Positions 23,300-35,114 of a DNA stretch of 64,000 nucleotides are shown one piece after another. The stretch is from Nectonema munidae (lineage: Eukaryota; Nematomorpha; Nectonematoida; Nectonematidae): contig JAUIRK010001051.1 in the NCBI GenBank assembly GCA_030549495.1, positions 1,426,001-1,490,000 of the forward strand, in the 5' to 3' direction. Made by a program: the position numbers and the translations under genes. Positions within the stretch are counted from its first letter, which is position 1. Each line of letters opens with the position of its first letter. Under the pieces are notes generated by a model. It was not told the origin of the DNA. It saw nothing but the letters and a program-made list of their open reading frames with translations, and searched no databases.

Positions 23300-24590
23300 A
23301 AGGGTGCTGAAATTAAGGTAAAGATGTAGGTAACACTGATGGAGTGGATTACACGTTGATCAGGACTATGGCTGCTTTTGGCACTCGCAATTAAGTCACT
23401 TCAGATGTTTGTGTTCTCCATTCCAAATTTGTGAAAATGAGCCAGGATTCATTGCGCTTCAAAATATCAAATCATGTCTCTGACTCCATCACTCACTCAC
23501 TCTCACAAGATATCATGCGGCATCTTTTGGTGTGACTGGAGCAAGACTAAAATGTCTTCTACCTCATCCCCCTTTTATGGGCCAATAAAATCTTTTTTTC
23601 ACACACACACTTTCAGACACACGCATACGTGTAAAGCATATTTTTAGTGCTGGAAATGTCATCGCTCTATCTCATCCCATTGTTGAAAATACTTAGAAGC
23701 AGCAAAAATAATTACTGCCTTTATAAAGGTGCCGATGATGGTACTCAAACCTTATACATAACTTAATTCGAATATATAGTATTATAATTGGAACGATTTC
23801 ACCAACATCACATCGTATCCCATGAATTCAGTAAAGGCGGGAATCTAAAACAATTGGCATACGACCCTTTTTGCTTTAAAATAAAAATAAAAATTTTTTT
23901 CAAGCTTTAACACCCACTACCAGTCCAATTTTTTGAAATGATAAATAATAATTGAAAACTTTTACTAGTACATTGAAGGAGTAAAATTGTTCATCGAACC
24001 CAATTTTAATTGCTGCCTGATAAAATTCTGAATGTACAGGCTTCAATGCAGCTAGACTTTCTGATTTCTCGAGAAATGAGATTGATCACAAGATTTAGAT
24101 TGTAAAAGTAGCAGAACATTTTATAATAGTTACAAGGGATTATCATAGTTTAGTTAGAATATGCTTTCCCAACAGTGGACGAATCTCGAACTTTTCGGGG
24201 AAAATGGAATTTAGGTAGGCAATTTTTAAAAAAAATAGTTCAGCTCAAATACTGATTTTTACAAAGAATTTAATGTAGTGAAAATTTCAATCAAAGAGAA
24301 ATTTTTTCCAAGAAAGATTACATATTCTTCATAGAAGAATGGGTAATCAGTCCTTATAGAGAATCTCCAGAAGAAAATTTTGAATAAGTCTTTATTTGAT
24401 ATTAAATAGAATGCAAATGAAAGCTTCAAACATCTTTTCTATTTTTCATTTCATAGTGAGAGATTTTAAAAATTTTAGAATGCGAATGGGCGATTTAAAC
24501 AAAAGATTGAGAAACCCTGATTTAGAAGTTTCAATCATACTCAAACTTTTAAGATTTCTTTATTTTCGATTGAATAAAAATAGGAAAATA
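23300..24590. other. No gene recognised
   Basis: The part up to about 23590 is less AT-rich and unique-looking and may be upstream regulatory DNA. A short CA/AC-rich tract lies at 23599-23634. The rest is AT-rich with no supported feature. Confidence 0.4.
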
Positions 24591-24889
24591 GATTAGAGGC
24601 AGGGGCGTACATCCGGGGGGCGACCGCCCCCCCCCCCCCAATGTGTTTTCAGGGTGGAGGGCGAAAATTACGCTTAAATTTTATTAGTAACACTACATAA
24701 TCAAATCACTTTTTTTAAGAAAATTTGTTGATTATTATAATAAAAATATAATATCGAAACAAAATGTTTCAGTTGTTAAAAATGTACTTGATCTATTTAT
24801 GACAGCTGTCAGAATTTTATTTGTAGACAAATATTCAAAAAAAAACGCAATGGTTTTCTTTTCTCGTATACTTTGATTTATGTTAGTTT

Positions 24890-25252
24890 GGTCCTCGGAC
24901 ATTTCGCCCCATTATTTTCATAAGACAGTTCATCCCATGGACAATTCGCTTCATTATTTTCATAAGACAGTTCGTCCCATGGACAATTCGTCCCATTATT
25001 TTCATAAGACATTTTGTTTCATGGACAATTCGCCCCGTTATTTTCATAAGATATTTTGTCTCATGGACAATTCTAAAAAATTAAGAGATAAAATGATTAA
25101 TTTGAAATAATTTAATAGAGATAAAATAAACAAGAATATAAAATTTTTTAATAATTTTACACATTTAATAAGCAAAGATGGATGAAACAAATAGCCTATG
25201 GGACAATTTGTCCAGGGGGCAAATTATTTTTGGGGCGAAATGTTTATCGACC
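24890..25252 (-). mobile_element. GGTC-family element, 363 bp, 8-bp TSD
   Basis: It begins GGTCCTCGGACATTTCGCC and ends GGCGAAATGTTTATCGACC. It is flanked by GTTAGTTT (24882-24889) and GTTAGATT (25253-25260). The related locus at 47356-47363 has a single GTTAGTTT with no insertion. About four 42-bp units (14 codons, MDNS-HYFHKT-type in one frame) lie inside. Orientation is opposite to the copy at 26283. An 8-bp duplication fits hAT, P, MULE or Merlin classes; the superfamily is unresolved. Confidence 0.85.
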
Positions 25253-25489
25253 GTTAGATTAAATAATTTTTTAATTAAAAGGGCTAGCTACTTAAATGTT
25301 GGCTTTTGCTGTTTATAAAAATTTGAAAATATCAAATAAACTCTAAATCTTTATACCTCCTATTATTTTGAAATTATTCTGAGAACAGACGGTCCCATTT
25401 TAAAATAGTGAAAATTGCTTTATTAGTTTATTTTCTTTCCTTTCTCTCTTATGTTAACTATGTAGCAAATTTTTCAATTTTAAGTAAAA

Positions 25490-25630
25490 GGTAAGGTACA
25501 GCGGGTGTATTTTTGTTGACAAGGCACTGATGTACCGCTTATGTCAAACTATGAACAAATTCGTATCGATGAGGAATCGAATCCAGAGGCTTCTGTGCTA
25601 AGTCCATCATCTCAACCAACCTGCCATGCC
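25490..25630 (-). mobile_element. tRNA-derived SINE, family 1, copy a
   Basis: On the minus strand a tRNA-like head (GGCAGGTTGGTTGAGATGAT) is followed by a B-box-like GATTCGATTCC, a body with CATAGTTTGACATAAGCGGT, and a CCTTACCTT-type tail. The same copy sits at the matching place in the related element at 47.2-49.3 kb, so it entered before that element duplicated. Confidence 0.75.
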
Positions 25631-26282
25631 ACCCAAGAGTATGCTGTATGGGGGGTACGTCAAATTAGTTTTCAAAAAACTTAAGTTATGCCCTAAAATT
25701 TTTTAGTTTTTGTTGAAGCTCTATAACTTTTTCTGATAAACTTTTTTTCCTTAAAATTTATTATAAAAGGGAAATCATTGCAAAATGATAAAAGTTATTT
25801 TACATTTTGTGGCTTGTATCAATTTAGCTTTTAAACTATTTTTGAATGATGCTGAGTAAAATGAAATAATACGATCTTAATTTTTTGTTTGCACAATTAT
25901 AATTTCATTTTATACACTTGCCCCTGAATCAATCATATTTTTTCATATAAACATCGCAGGGTGTCTAGTAGACTCTTTGCCTTTAGACTACATTCACTCA
26001 TAAAACTATCTAACCTTCAGTTATTTGTTTTCTCTATGAATCAAATATCCTTTCATCAATTCTTATAATGTGCCTGGTAGACTACTTCATTTTCAAATGA
26101 AAAGCCTATTCCACCCCCAAACCATTTTGGATTTTTTTAAACTAGTGTATATTCTGCAAACTTAATTAAAATATTTTCGCTGGAAGTATAGTATTTAATT
26201 CACAAATTTTGTAAAAAAAAATATAAAGTAGTCTTATAAATTTAGGACTTTAGGTATGCGCTGAATACACTCTATTTTAAAC

Positions 26283-27006
26283 GGTCGACAGACATTTTGC
26301 CCCATAGACAATTCGCCCCATAGATGATTCGCCCCATAGACAATTCGCCCTATGGACAAATTGTCTCATAGGCTATTTGTTTCATCCATCTTTGTTTATT
26401 ATATGTGTAAAATTATTAAAAAATTTTATATTGTTGTTTATTTTATCTCTATTAAATTATTTCAAATTAATTATTTTATCTGTTAATTTTTTTATCACTT
26501 TTAAATAATTTTAAATTATTGATGATGAAATTGAAGAAAAAGATAATTACAATGATATTACAATTACAAGATATTAATTTTTATTTTGTTTAAAAATTTT
26601 AAATATTTGTTTCCTTTATAAAATAACTGCCTTTCAAAAAACAATTCTTCAAAAAACTAAATAAAATTAAATAGCTATTTTTATTGAGATGAGTTGTGAT
26701 ATTAGGCAAAACGTTTTACGAAAAATAGTCTTATGAAAAAAGCGTAAAAGAGTCTAAAAAAATTGAAAAAACGGTTTTATAAAACAATAGTGCTAAATGA
26801 AAATTATGAGGCAAATTATTTTATGAAAAGAGTTAGGCGAATTGTCCATGAGACAAAATGTCTTATGAAAATAATGGGGCGAATTATCCATGAGACAAAA
26901 TGTCTTATGAAAATAATGGGGCAAATTGTCCATGGGACGAACTGTCTTATGAAAATAATGGGGCAAATTGTCTTATAAAAAGAATGGGGCGAAATGTCTG
27001 AGGACC
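26283..27006 (+). mobile_element. GGTC-family element, 724 bp, 8-bp TSD
   Basis: Its ends are GGTCGACAGACATTTTGCC and GGCGAAATGTCTGAGGACC. It is flanked by TTTTAAAC (26275-26282) and TTTTAAAG (27007-27014); the empty site at 49190-49197 has one TTTTAAAG. A 42-bp unit array lies near the right end, with shorter 20-bp-class units at the left. The middle is AT-rich and non-coding. Confidence 0.85.
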
Positions 27007-27121
27007 TTTTAAAGGATTGCTTGAATATTTGGTCTCCCGTGGTATTTCCAGACCACTAATTTTAAAAATTGGAACAAAAAAATTTCGCCCCCCCCAATAA
27101 TTTTGAGAATGTGCGCCCCTG

Positions 27122-27292
27122 TCTAAAACTAACAACATTGTAACACTAACTCTAAAACTAACAACATTGAAACACTAACTCTAAAACTAACAACATTGAA
27201 ACACTAACCGTAAATCTAACAATATTCTAACTATACTAACACTAATATTCAAACTATACTAACTCTAAAACTAACAATATTCGAACGATACA
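27122..27292. repeat. Minisatellite, about 30-bp units
   Basis: Units of the type TCTAAAACTAACAACATTGA followed by AACACTAAC repeat about six times and degrade rightward. They start right after the element ending at 27121. Confidence 0.85.
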
Positions 27293-27410
27293 ACACAAAA
27301 AAATAAATAATTTTAAATCAAGGAAATGTTATAAAAACATTAAAATAGTAAATCATTCACTAAAAAAATTTTTAGCTTTTGGGGGGAGATAATCAATAAG
27401 TATCTAAAAG

Positions 27411-27682
27411 CAGTGCCGGATTAACATAGTAGCAGCTGCTACAGACCCCGGGCTTAGTTGGAAAAATTTTTTTTTTTTTACTTTTTGTAATATATTTTAA
27501 TTTTCTTCCATTCTTCTTTTATATTTCCTCCTTAAAATAAATTTTTGCTGTTGAATTTTGTGGGTTTTATCTTTTTTGTAGAATCTAGATCAGTTTTATT
27601 AAAAAAAAATTTTACTTCCTGACTATCATTTGTAAATTTAATCGATCTGCTACAGGCCCCACACTTGGTAGATCCGACACTG
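27411..27682. mobile_element. hAT MITE, 272 bp
   Basis: Ends CAGTGCCGGATTAACATAGT and GGTAGATCCGACACTG are inverted. TCTAAAAG (27403-27410) and TCTAAAAT (27683-27690) form an 8-bp target duplication with one change. Internally it is AT-rich with GC-rich arms and non-coding. Confidence 0.85.
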
Positions 27683-28036
27683 TCTAAAATTATATGATAA
27701 TAATATATTTTTTACTATATAAAATCAAAAAAGCCTTAATCAAAAGTTAAAATAAATTTGTACCAAATCTAATAAATCTTTAACTCAATAATTTAATTTT
27801 TAAGGTTATAAAATTTACGAAAAATAATAAACTAAATAATTTAGATAGAAAAAAAATCTATGATTTAAACTTTACCTTTTCAAAAATTATCAATCGTAGG
27901 TATCAATTTATAAAATTAATAAAAAAAACAACTTTAATAAAAAATCTTGTTTTAAAAATTAAAAATATAGATTTTAAGAATTAATTAACTTTCTTGAGAC
28001 GAATAAACTCATCAGCCATAATTTGAATTGGATATG

Positions 28037-28222
28037 TTGGTTGGTTGGTTGGTTTGAGATATCAAAGCACTTTCAGCAGTTAAGCTATATGCTCGCATTA
28101 TGCTTAAGATGGTTAATCACAGTTTTTGTGAATTTGTTTTTAGAGTTGGGAGCCTTGGGGATCGAACCCCTGACCTTCAACTGTTAAGCTGAGAGGTACA
28201 CCCTAACAACCATGAGGCTATG
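28037..28222 (-). mobile_element. tRNA-derived SINE, family 2, copy a
   Basis: The minus strand reads AGCCTCATGGTTGTTAGGGT (A-box region), then AGGGGTTCGATCCCCAAGG (B box), a body with AACTGTGATTAACCATCTTA, and ends in an (AACC)n tail. Related copies lie at 63446-63595 and 63790-63990. Confidence 0.8.
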
Positions 28223-28687
28223 TTGAGGATATGTTGAGAATGTAAAATGTTTTTAATGCTAATGAATTTTTTTGATTGGTTAAAATAAGTACATTATACA
28301 AAATATACAAATATGTTTGAAAATTTGAATCAAAAGATTTATGGCAAAATAAAGTTAATATTATTATTTAGAATGATAAGAGGAATCTAAAAATGTATAA
28401 AACTTGTATATTCGCTGAATATATGTGAAAGCATAATTTTGAGAGAGCTGAAAGGGCCCGAAAAATCGAAAATTTAAACAATAAAAAAATTTTTAATTTT
28501 AAAACGTATTCTGATAGAGTTTGATACGCTGATTCTAAATATGAAATTTGTTTGAAATGAATCGAATGACTTCAATATTTTTTTGCGGTCAAAGTTGCAA
28601 TTTTTTTCATTTTATCAATTTCAAAGGCTAAAAATTCAAACTTAAAATATTTATACACTTTCGTGATCAGATTAAAATTTACCTTAA

Positions 28688-28817
28688 CCCGTTTAAGACC
28701 AAGCAAAGCAGACGATATCTAAAAAAACGCAGACGATTTATATTCAAAGTCATTGAAAAAAACAGACGAAGATGAAATTACTTATGTTCCAAAATAGGAA
28801 CATTGGTCGTAAATGGG
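28688..28817. mobile_element. 130-bp piggyBac-type MITE, copy 6
   Basis: TTAA lies at 28684-28687 and 28818-28821. The ends CCCGTTTAAGACCAAG and TTGGTCGTAAATGGG are nearly identical to the copy at 10049. Confidence 0.9.
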
Positions 28818-28822
28818 TTAAA

Positions 28823-30940
28823 ATGCGATATTAAAAAAAATTCGAATTTTTTTACCATAGCAGGTTTAAATATAAGATATATTTTATGAATGTGCAAAAA
28901 AAAATGGGAAAAAATATTTAATTCTTCATTTTACACGCTAAAATATTGTGAAAAATAGCAAAATTGTGCATATTGTTTATAAAAAAAATTTTAAAATTTT
29001 TTCAAAAATAAAATGACATGCAAAATGAGGGTAAAAGGAGCTTTTTAAGATTGGCATGATTAAAATGTTTTTAAAAAAATTTCTCGCATAATTTTTTTTT
29101 CAAATTTAAAATTTTAACAAATTTTTTTTAAAAAATTGTTAAAATCAAAAAAATATATCAAAAATAAATATTTTTGAAAATTTTAAGATAAAATTTAAGC
29201 AATTTTGAATAAGATAATGTAAAAATTAGAAAAATTTGTTTTGATGTTAAATTTTTGAAAATTCAAACCTTTTTTTATAAAAAATACTAGATAAAATTTT
29301 GATTTTTTTTTTATAAAAGTACTTTAGCTCACTTGAATTTTTTCAAAATTATTTAAACATCTCACGGAAATTGAAAATATGAGAAAATTTTGAGTTCAGG
29401 TGCGGGTGAATGAACTCCTTTGTAGGTCATTTTACTTAGACCACGTGATAGCGCTACCGAAATAAGGTAGGCTAACATTTTATAGTTAGGAAAAATCTTT
29501 TTTAATCTAAAAGTAATTTAACTTTGAATGGAAAAAATAAAAAAAAAGTTCCGGTACCTATGATTCGCTTGAAATATTATATATTAGAAATAACCCATCT
29601 ATAGGATTAATATTGAAAAATCAAAATTTTATTAACTTTATTGAACATGATCTCAGATCGGTTTGAGAAAAAATTTGGTCTCATCCCCATTTATGAGATT
29701 GATAAAATCATTATTATATCAAGAAAGAAAAATTATTTTATCGATTAGGCCTAAATATATAATAGTCAATATAGTGTCCAATTAACTAAATGTATTTTAA
29801 ACACATTGAAATGCAATATTCATTACCTGTGTATATATTGACAAAAAATATCATGATGAAATAGAGAAAGGTGGATTTGCTAAATGGGACGAAAATTGTT
29901 TAAAAATTGTAAAAAATATCTGACCACAAATGAACCAAAGTTAAACCTTAACCGCAATTTAAATCTAGAGTGACCAAAGTATTTTATGAATCGAATTGAG
30001 CGTATTTGATTTGCTGTGTATGGATGTGTTTATTTCAAAATTATAAGAAATTCAAAATTTACTGACTGGTAAAATATTTTGGATGTATTAAACATCAAAA
30101 ATTGGTTTATCAAATAAATTAAGATAATATTAATCCAAAAAAATGTCGAATTATAATATATTTGACATTGATTGATAGGTTTGATTAATTTTTTTCACAG
30201 ATTTAATTGATTTTCATGAAAAATAAATGACACCATCAGATTCGCAATCAATTATTTAGTACTTAACTTTTAGCAAATGAAATTTCAAATCTTTTAGATA
30301 AATCTAAAAAATTATTTAGATAAATCACGAGAATTATGTAAAAATATTCAATATTTTAGAAAACAAGAAGCAGGTGGGCTTAACTTTGTTAAGCCCCTTC
30401 CATGTCACTGAGGAAATAAAAATACCCCGTGAGAATGAGGGTTAAGGTTGCGTAGTAGGCAGAGTAAGAATAGCATTGATCATTTATGGAACATCGGTAA
30501 AGAGATGACAAAATTTAGGCGGGTAAGCGGTAATTTCGTTATAGTGTTCGCAAGTGAACACACACACACACACCGCAATTGAATTATTGAGAAAATATTT
30601 CACACTAGAACAGTTTTCTTTACCTTTTTATGAAATAGAAACTTAGAAGAGCATTAGCCTATCTCACTATTCCTCACGGAAACCTTAGGGAGCGCAGAAC
30701 CTCAGGTTTCGGGGAACACGTGTTAAGAAATCCTTTTCCTCTTTGAAATACGACTTCATATTTATATATGGTGCTTGCATTGAATTTACTTCTCAGAACC
30801 AGAACGACATCTTACGAAATTTTATCTACGACTTCAAAATAAAATGGGAAGTATTGAAAATTCTTACAAAATGAAAACTTTTCAGAGTCTAGCTCATCTG
30901 CATAATTTCAATCTAATCATAAAATTATTTATTTTGTTCT
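28823..30940. other. AT-rich DNA, nothing recognised
   Basis: Long A and T runs fill this block. There is a short (CA)n at 30560-30573. It includes the 3' flank of the dehydrogenase gene; no coding exon was supported. Confidence 0.5.
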
Positions 30941-30954
30941 TGAATTAACTTAAA

Positions 30955-31872
30955 TCATTTAGCTCTATATTTGCTCTTCGTTAATAAAGCTCTTTTCATT
31001 CTTTTAAAGCGCAAACGATTAAAAATGTTTGTTGGAAGTATCCACTTGAAGGTTAATATGTATAAGGCAAATATTCCATGGTATAAATAGCCACAAGTGT
31101 CATTTTGAAGACCGATCGTGTTTACAGCACTCTCTGCAAAAGTTTTAGGACTAGGAATAAAAAGGCCTTCCTTTAATTTAAAAGAAAGCATTGGCGTATT
31201 AACGAAGTAGGGAGTAACATTTTGCACGGTGATGTTGTGCTCTTTCAATTCAAGGGAGAGGGATTGGGAAAACTGCCTCAAGAAAGCTTTGGACGCGGAA
31301 TAAAGCGAAGTAAAGGGACATGGGACCAAGGCGGTGAGAGAAGACATGTACACGATTGCTCCGCGCTGCTTAGAAACCATAAAAGGGAGAATGATCCGCG
31401 TGAGCTTGATCGCTGACAAGATGTTAACGTGGACCAAATATGCATTATCCTCCATGCTGGACTCGCTGAACTTCTCAAAGTGAGCAATTCCCGCATTGCT
31501 CAAAAATAGGCCAACGTCTTTGTCTTTTATCACGTCCACTATCAAGCTTTTATCGAAGTCCTTACTCAAATCCACACAAATCATTTTGCATATCACGTCA
31601 GCGTTTTCCGCTTTGATTTCTTCAGCCGTTTTCAACATCCCTTCCTTCCTCCTGCTGATCATGACGATGTTGAAGCCCAGTTTGGCGAGTTGTAAAACGT
31701 ACGCTTTTCCGATGCCCGAGGTACAACCGCTAATCACCGCCCACTCCCCGAGCCTTTGTTTGAGAGAGTGTTTCAAGCAGCGCCAATCTGCGTAAACATA
31801 AACAAGAGCGAAATCCCACACCAACTTCAAGGCAGCTGTGAAGAAAATGAAAAGGGCGATCAAGACGAGCAT
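30955..31872 (-). CDS. Short-chain dehydrogenase, HSD17B12/HSDL-like
   Basis: This is an intact, single-exon 305-residue protein of the classical SDR family. An N-terminal membrane anchor (residues 1-29, Leu/Phe/Val-rich) is followed by GEWAVISGCTSGIGKAYV with the cofactor glycines at 48-55 (Ser replaces the usual Thr), NAG at 126-128, the structural Asn150, MSS at 176-178, and the catalytic YSASK pair Tyr191/Lys195. The order and spacing match 17-beta-hydroxysteroid/3-ketoacyl-CoA reductases anchored in the ER membrane and using NADP(H). A basic C-terminus (KRALLTKSKYRAK) may face the cytosol; it is not a strict KKXX signal. A poly(A) signal AATAAA lies near 30929 on this strand. The length suits the family (about 310). 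The substrate cannot be told. A broken duplicate lies near 56.6-57.7 kb. Confidence 0.9.
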   Translation of the reverse strand: MLVLIALFIFFTAALKLVWDFALVYVYADWRCLKHSLKQRLGEWAVISGCTSGIGKAYVLQLAKLGFNIVMISRRKEGMLKTAEEIKAENADVICKMICVDLSKDFDKSLIVDVIKDKDVGLFLSNAGIAHFEKFSESSMEDNAYLVHVNILSAIKLTRIILPFMVSKQRGAIVYMSSLTALVPCPFTSLYSASKAFLRQFSQSLSLELKEHNITVQNVTPYFVNTPMLSFKLKEGLFIPSPKTFAESAVNTIGLQNDTCGYLYHGIFALYILTFKWILPTNIFNRLRFKRMKRALLTKSKYRAK

Positions 31873-31924
31873 TCTTTTGGTACAAACAAGGAGAGAAAGC
31901 TTTTTAAGTCTAAATAAACACGTT

Positions 31925-32700
31925 TAAGTTAACATTCTTCACTCAACAAAATTCTTCTCCTGCAAATCATATAATGGGAATGGTACAATTCACCGTCACC
32001 GATTGAAGGTCAGATCGTTAGGCAAAGTGGTAAGTAACTAGTTACCTAGATTTCAGATAGTTAATATTCGGACTAGTGGATGCTGTGAGTTTGTCCAAGG
32101 TCAGTTGTTCTAGACACCATGTAATGCAATGGGTATGACTAGCACAAGTGCCTTTAAAAGTCCTGACAACACTCCAAAAAGTCCAAAACTTAATAACACA
32201 GGTATCTGCTATATAAAGATGTCAAATAAGGAGGCAAATGATGGCAACCATTATTCCATTACAATACCAAAGTGTAAAATATTTATATAAAATTACAAGG
32301 TACTAAATCTAAATAAATGGACCAATACTTTCTTAGAACGGATTAATGATGTGTTGCGGAGTCGAAGCTAAAATATTCCACTCCGATCCCAAAAAAATAT
32401 CGACTTCAAACACTTCATAATTTTTAATATTTAAAGCCATCTCTTACTTCCCGCTTCCACTATTGTAAAGAATAAGAATGCGAATGTCAGTTAGCACCCG
32501 CTAAATTCAATTTTGAAGGTGCGTGCAAAAAAGTCATTATTCCAATACTCTACCAATATTTTATATTGTTTTGTGAATAAAAATTTTAGGCATCCTTCTG
32601 TTTGCAATTCCAGGCCAAGCCAGTGGAGGGATGGGGTAGCATATTGTCCTATCTATTGGTAAAAAAGTGGACTTATATAAATCCTTCCAAAATTGACTTA
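31925..32700. other. 5' flank of the dehydrogenase gene, nothing recognised
   Basis: A TATA-like TTATATGAT occurs near 31970 on the minus strand. Otherwise no feature was supported. Confidence 0.4.
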
Positions 32701-32709
32701 ACGACATAG

Positions 32710-33215
32710 CCCTATTAGTGCTGGAGGCGTAAAACTAGACACCAAGAATCCTTCACTGCAAAATTAATTGCACAAAATGGCGGAATTATATCCCTTCAAA
32801 TTTGTGAATTTTCCTAAAATTGTTAGCTGCATCTTTAGGTACCATTTCAATGGTAGTTGAATAAATGTCAAAAACTGTCAATCAAGATGAAAAATTAACA
32901 TTTTTCAATAAAATTTTGACATTATCTGTAGTTAACCTTATAACTTAGTGTCTATATTGGAAACTCCCTTGAAAATTTCTAATTGTATACATTTTGAACC
33001 CATAAGCCTTTATGTATTTAACTTTTCCAATAATCATCGCTACCTTTACAAAATGTCAATCAAAATTTTGATTGATGAGAAATATATCTAATGAAATATT
33101 CCTTCAAATTTTACATAAAATAAATGCTTTTATACTAAATCGCCCCTACGGTTTCATTTCTGGACTCAGTTTTTGCATTTAGGGTTTGAAAATACCTATA
33201 AGTGTTAGCTTTCTA
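32710..33215 (-). mobile_element. Right end of a second large TTAA element
   Basis: It begins CCCTATTAGTGCTGG and follows the reverse complement of 18640 down to about 18180 with moderate divergence, including the TTCACT-, CCCTTCAAATTT-, GTAGTTGAAT- and TGATTGA-type blocks and one array unit. It breaks off where a Penelope-like element begins. Together with 38110-38687 it implies one disrupted copy in reverse orientation. Confidence 0.75.
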
Positions 33216-33365
33216 CAAAGAACATAAAATAAGCTTAAATCATAGAATAAATATAATAATGAACTTAGCATTCAATTAATGAAAACATTTCATTTATATA
33301 ACCTATCTTTTCGAATACATAAACTGGGATTAAAATATTTTTTATACAAAGATTCCATCAGTAAA

Positions 33366-33519
33366 GCATGGCAGGTTGGTTGAGATGATGGACTCAGCAC
33401 GGAAGCCTCTGGATTCGATTCCTCATCGATACCAATTTGTTCATAGTTTGACATAAGCGGTACATCAGTGCCTTGTCAATGAAAACACACCCATGGTACA
33501 TTTATTTACCTTACCTTAT
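33366..33519 (+). mobile_element. tRNA-derived SINE, family 1, copy b
   Basis: It reads GCATGGCAGGTTGGTTGAG, GATTCGATTCC (B box), CATAGTTTGACATAAGCGGT, AATGAAAACACACCC and a TTACCTTACCTTA tail. It lies inside the 3' part of the Penelope-like element. Confidence 0.8.
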
Positions 33520-33997
33520 ATGTCTAAATGCTTGCCAATTGATGATGACGTTTTAACTTGTGCAATATCCTTGATTCTGTCTCTTTTCACATTTCTTATG
33601 ATCAAAGGAACATGTTCATCAATTCTGTCCACAAGTCTTTTGGAAGTTATACCTATGTAGGATGAACCGCACCCACAAGTATACATGTAGATTACGCTAC
33701 TTTTGTTGAATTTAGATAGAACATCTTTATTCCACCTGGGAAACAGTTTCTTTATGTTATATGTTACTTTTAAATTTATAGCATTAACATAGCTCGAAAT
33801 TAACTCTTTTTATAAGTTTACCAATATTCTGTCTGTCACCGAAATAAGGAAGAACCAAAAACAATTTTCTTCCTTCAGCTGTATGAAAAATTGTATTGTT
33901 TTACTTATTAATTCATAATTCAATGAACTTCTCAATAATTTCAGATGGACAGCCATTTTTAATTAATTTTTCTTTTAATCTAGAGAGATCCTTTTCT

Positions 33998-34267
33998 TGA
34001 GAAAGAGAAGTTGTTGTTGTTTGTGACGTTCGCACCCATCCTTTCGGATATCGTGAACCTCCGGAATGGAAAGGTTTACCTGGAATAAACTCCTACCGGC
34101 CCTTGTTACTGCATAGCTATACCTTGCTCCCAATTTGGGAAACAAACATATTGTCTAGTGATAGCTTGATTACTAACAAGATTAGAATCGGGTCGCCAGA
34201 ACACACTACCTAACCGTAAAAACCTTTCAATTCTTCGGAGGAAGAAAACCAGGAAAAAAACCGGCAC
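33998..34267 (-). mobile_element. SINE-like retroposon, 270 bp, 12-bp TSD
   Basis: AGATCCTTTTCT stands on both sides (33986-33997 and 34268-34279). The insert is GC-richer than its host and, on the minus strand, ends in ACAACAACAAC, a simple-repeat tail. A B-box-like GGCGACCCGATTCTAATC is present. A perfect 12-bp duplication plus tail indicates LINE-driven insertion. I do not recognise the head. Confidence 0.6.
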
Positions 34268-35035
34268 AGATCCTTTTCTATAAACTTATTCGATGTTATT
34301 CTAACAATTCTTTTAACCAAATGCATTTTATAATTGTAATATTCAAATTGTGGAATTCCTTTGTGTGATTCTTTTCCACCTTTATTTGAATGCATGTCTT
34401 TTCTATAATTTTATCATTTGAATGTTATATATATTATCTGTTATAACTTTTATAATTCCTAATTTAAATACTACTTTGATCGTCCTTTCTTCTGCAACTT
34501 TTATTCATTTTTCCTTGTATATATATGCATGTTATTTTGATATAATTCACTTTCCTTACAACGTTCTTTTGTTGAATAAAAGCTCCAGCTGTTCACTTTT
34601 GTTTTCATCAAAATAATTAATACATAAAGCGTTGCAAATCTCATCAAGTGTTCAAATACCCCTTTACCAATCACTGATCTGTATTCTTCATTTCATGTTA
34701 GAAAACTACTTACATCAAAAGATACTAGCTGAATATCTGTAAAATCAAAGCTAAACTTTTTTATATAAAACAGTGTTACCGGTCTAAAATTTTTTTTTAA
34801 ATAATTTGCTATTTGATGACTCGACTCAATCATGGATAAAATTGCACTGTAATATCGTTCTATTTTTGGAAGTCCATATAACTGCCAAATTTGTGAGGCA
34901 GTAGGCCATAATTCATCTTCCAAACGCAATAGGCAATTTCTAAGCTCTTTCTATTTTGTCAGTATTATTATTCATATCAATATCATCCAGCTCCTTAAAC
35001 TTGCAAAATTGCTTCTTATCTTTATCAAATTTAAA

Positions 35036-35114
35036 GTAATCAAAAGAATACGACGCTAGTTTGGCCTTCAGCCCTGCTTTCTTTTCAATGATCATTCAAG
35101 TGTTCCGTGTAAAG
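35036..35114. repeat. Direct repeat flanking the LINE, left copy (right copy 36297-36376)
   Basis: GTAATCAAAAGAATACGACG through AAGTGTTCCGTGTAAAG occurs at 35036-35114 and, with a handful of changes, at 36297-36376. The two copies bracket the LINE exactly, so they look like an unusually long target duplication of about 80 bp. Confidence 0.8.

Larger units (their letters stand above)
24600..27121. mobile_element. CAGGGGCG-ended non-autonomous DNA element, copy A
   Basis: It starts CAGGGGCGTACATC and ends GAATGTGCGCCCCTG, with C/G-rich subterminal tracts facing each other. CAGGG-type ends are typical of hAT elements, but the flanking 8 bases do not match. It contains a SINE (25490-25630) and two insertions of the GGTC family (24890-25252 and 26283-27006). 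Much of the body recurs at 47155-49301 without those two insertions. No transposase is visible. Confidence 0.65.

Noticed and set aside
24880-25110. Repeat protein with MDNSxHYFHKT units
   Set aside because: It is the 42-bp transposon array read in frame; the opposite strand and other copies are equally open and no start context or gene structure supports it.
31222-31795. Open frames antisense to the dehydrogenase gene
   Set aside because: They are shadows of the codon pattern of the intact gene on the other strand.
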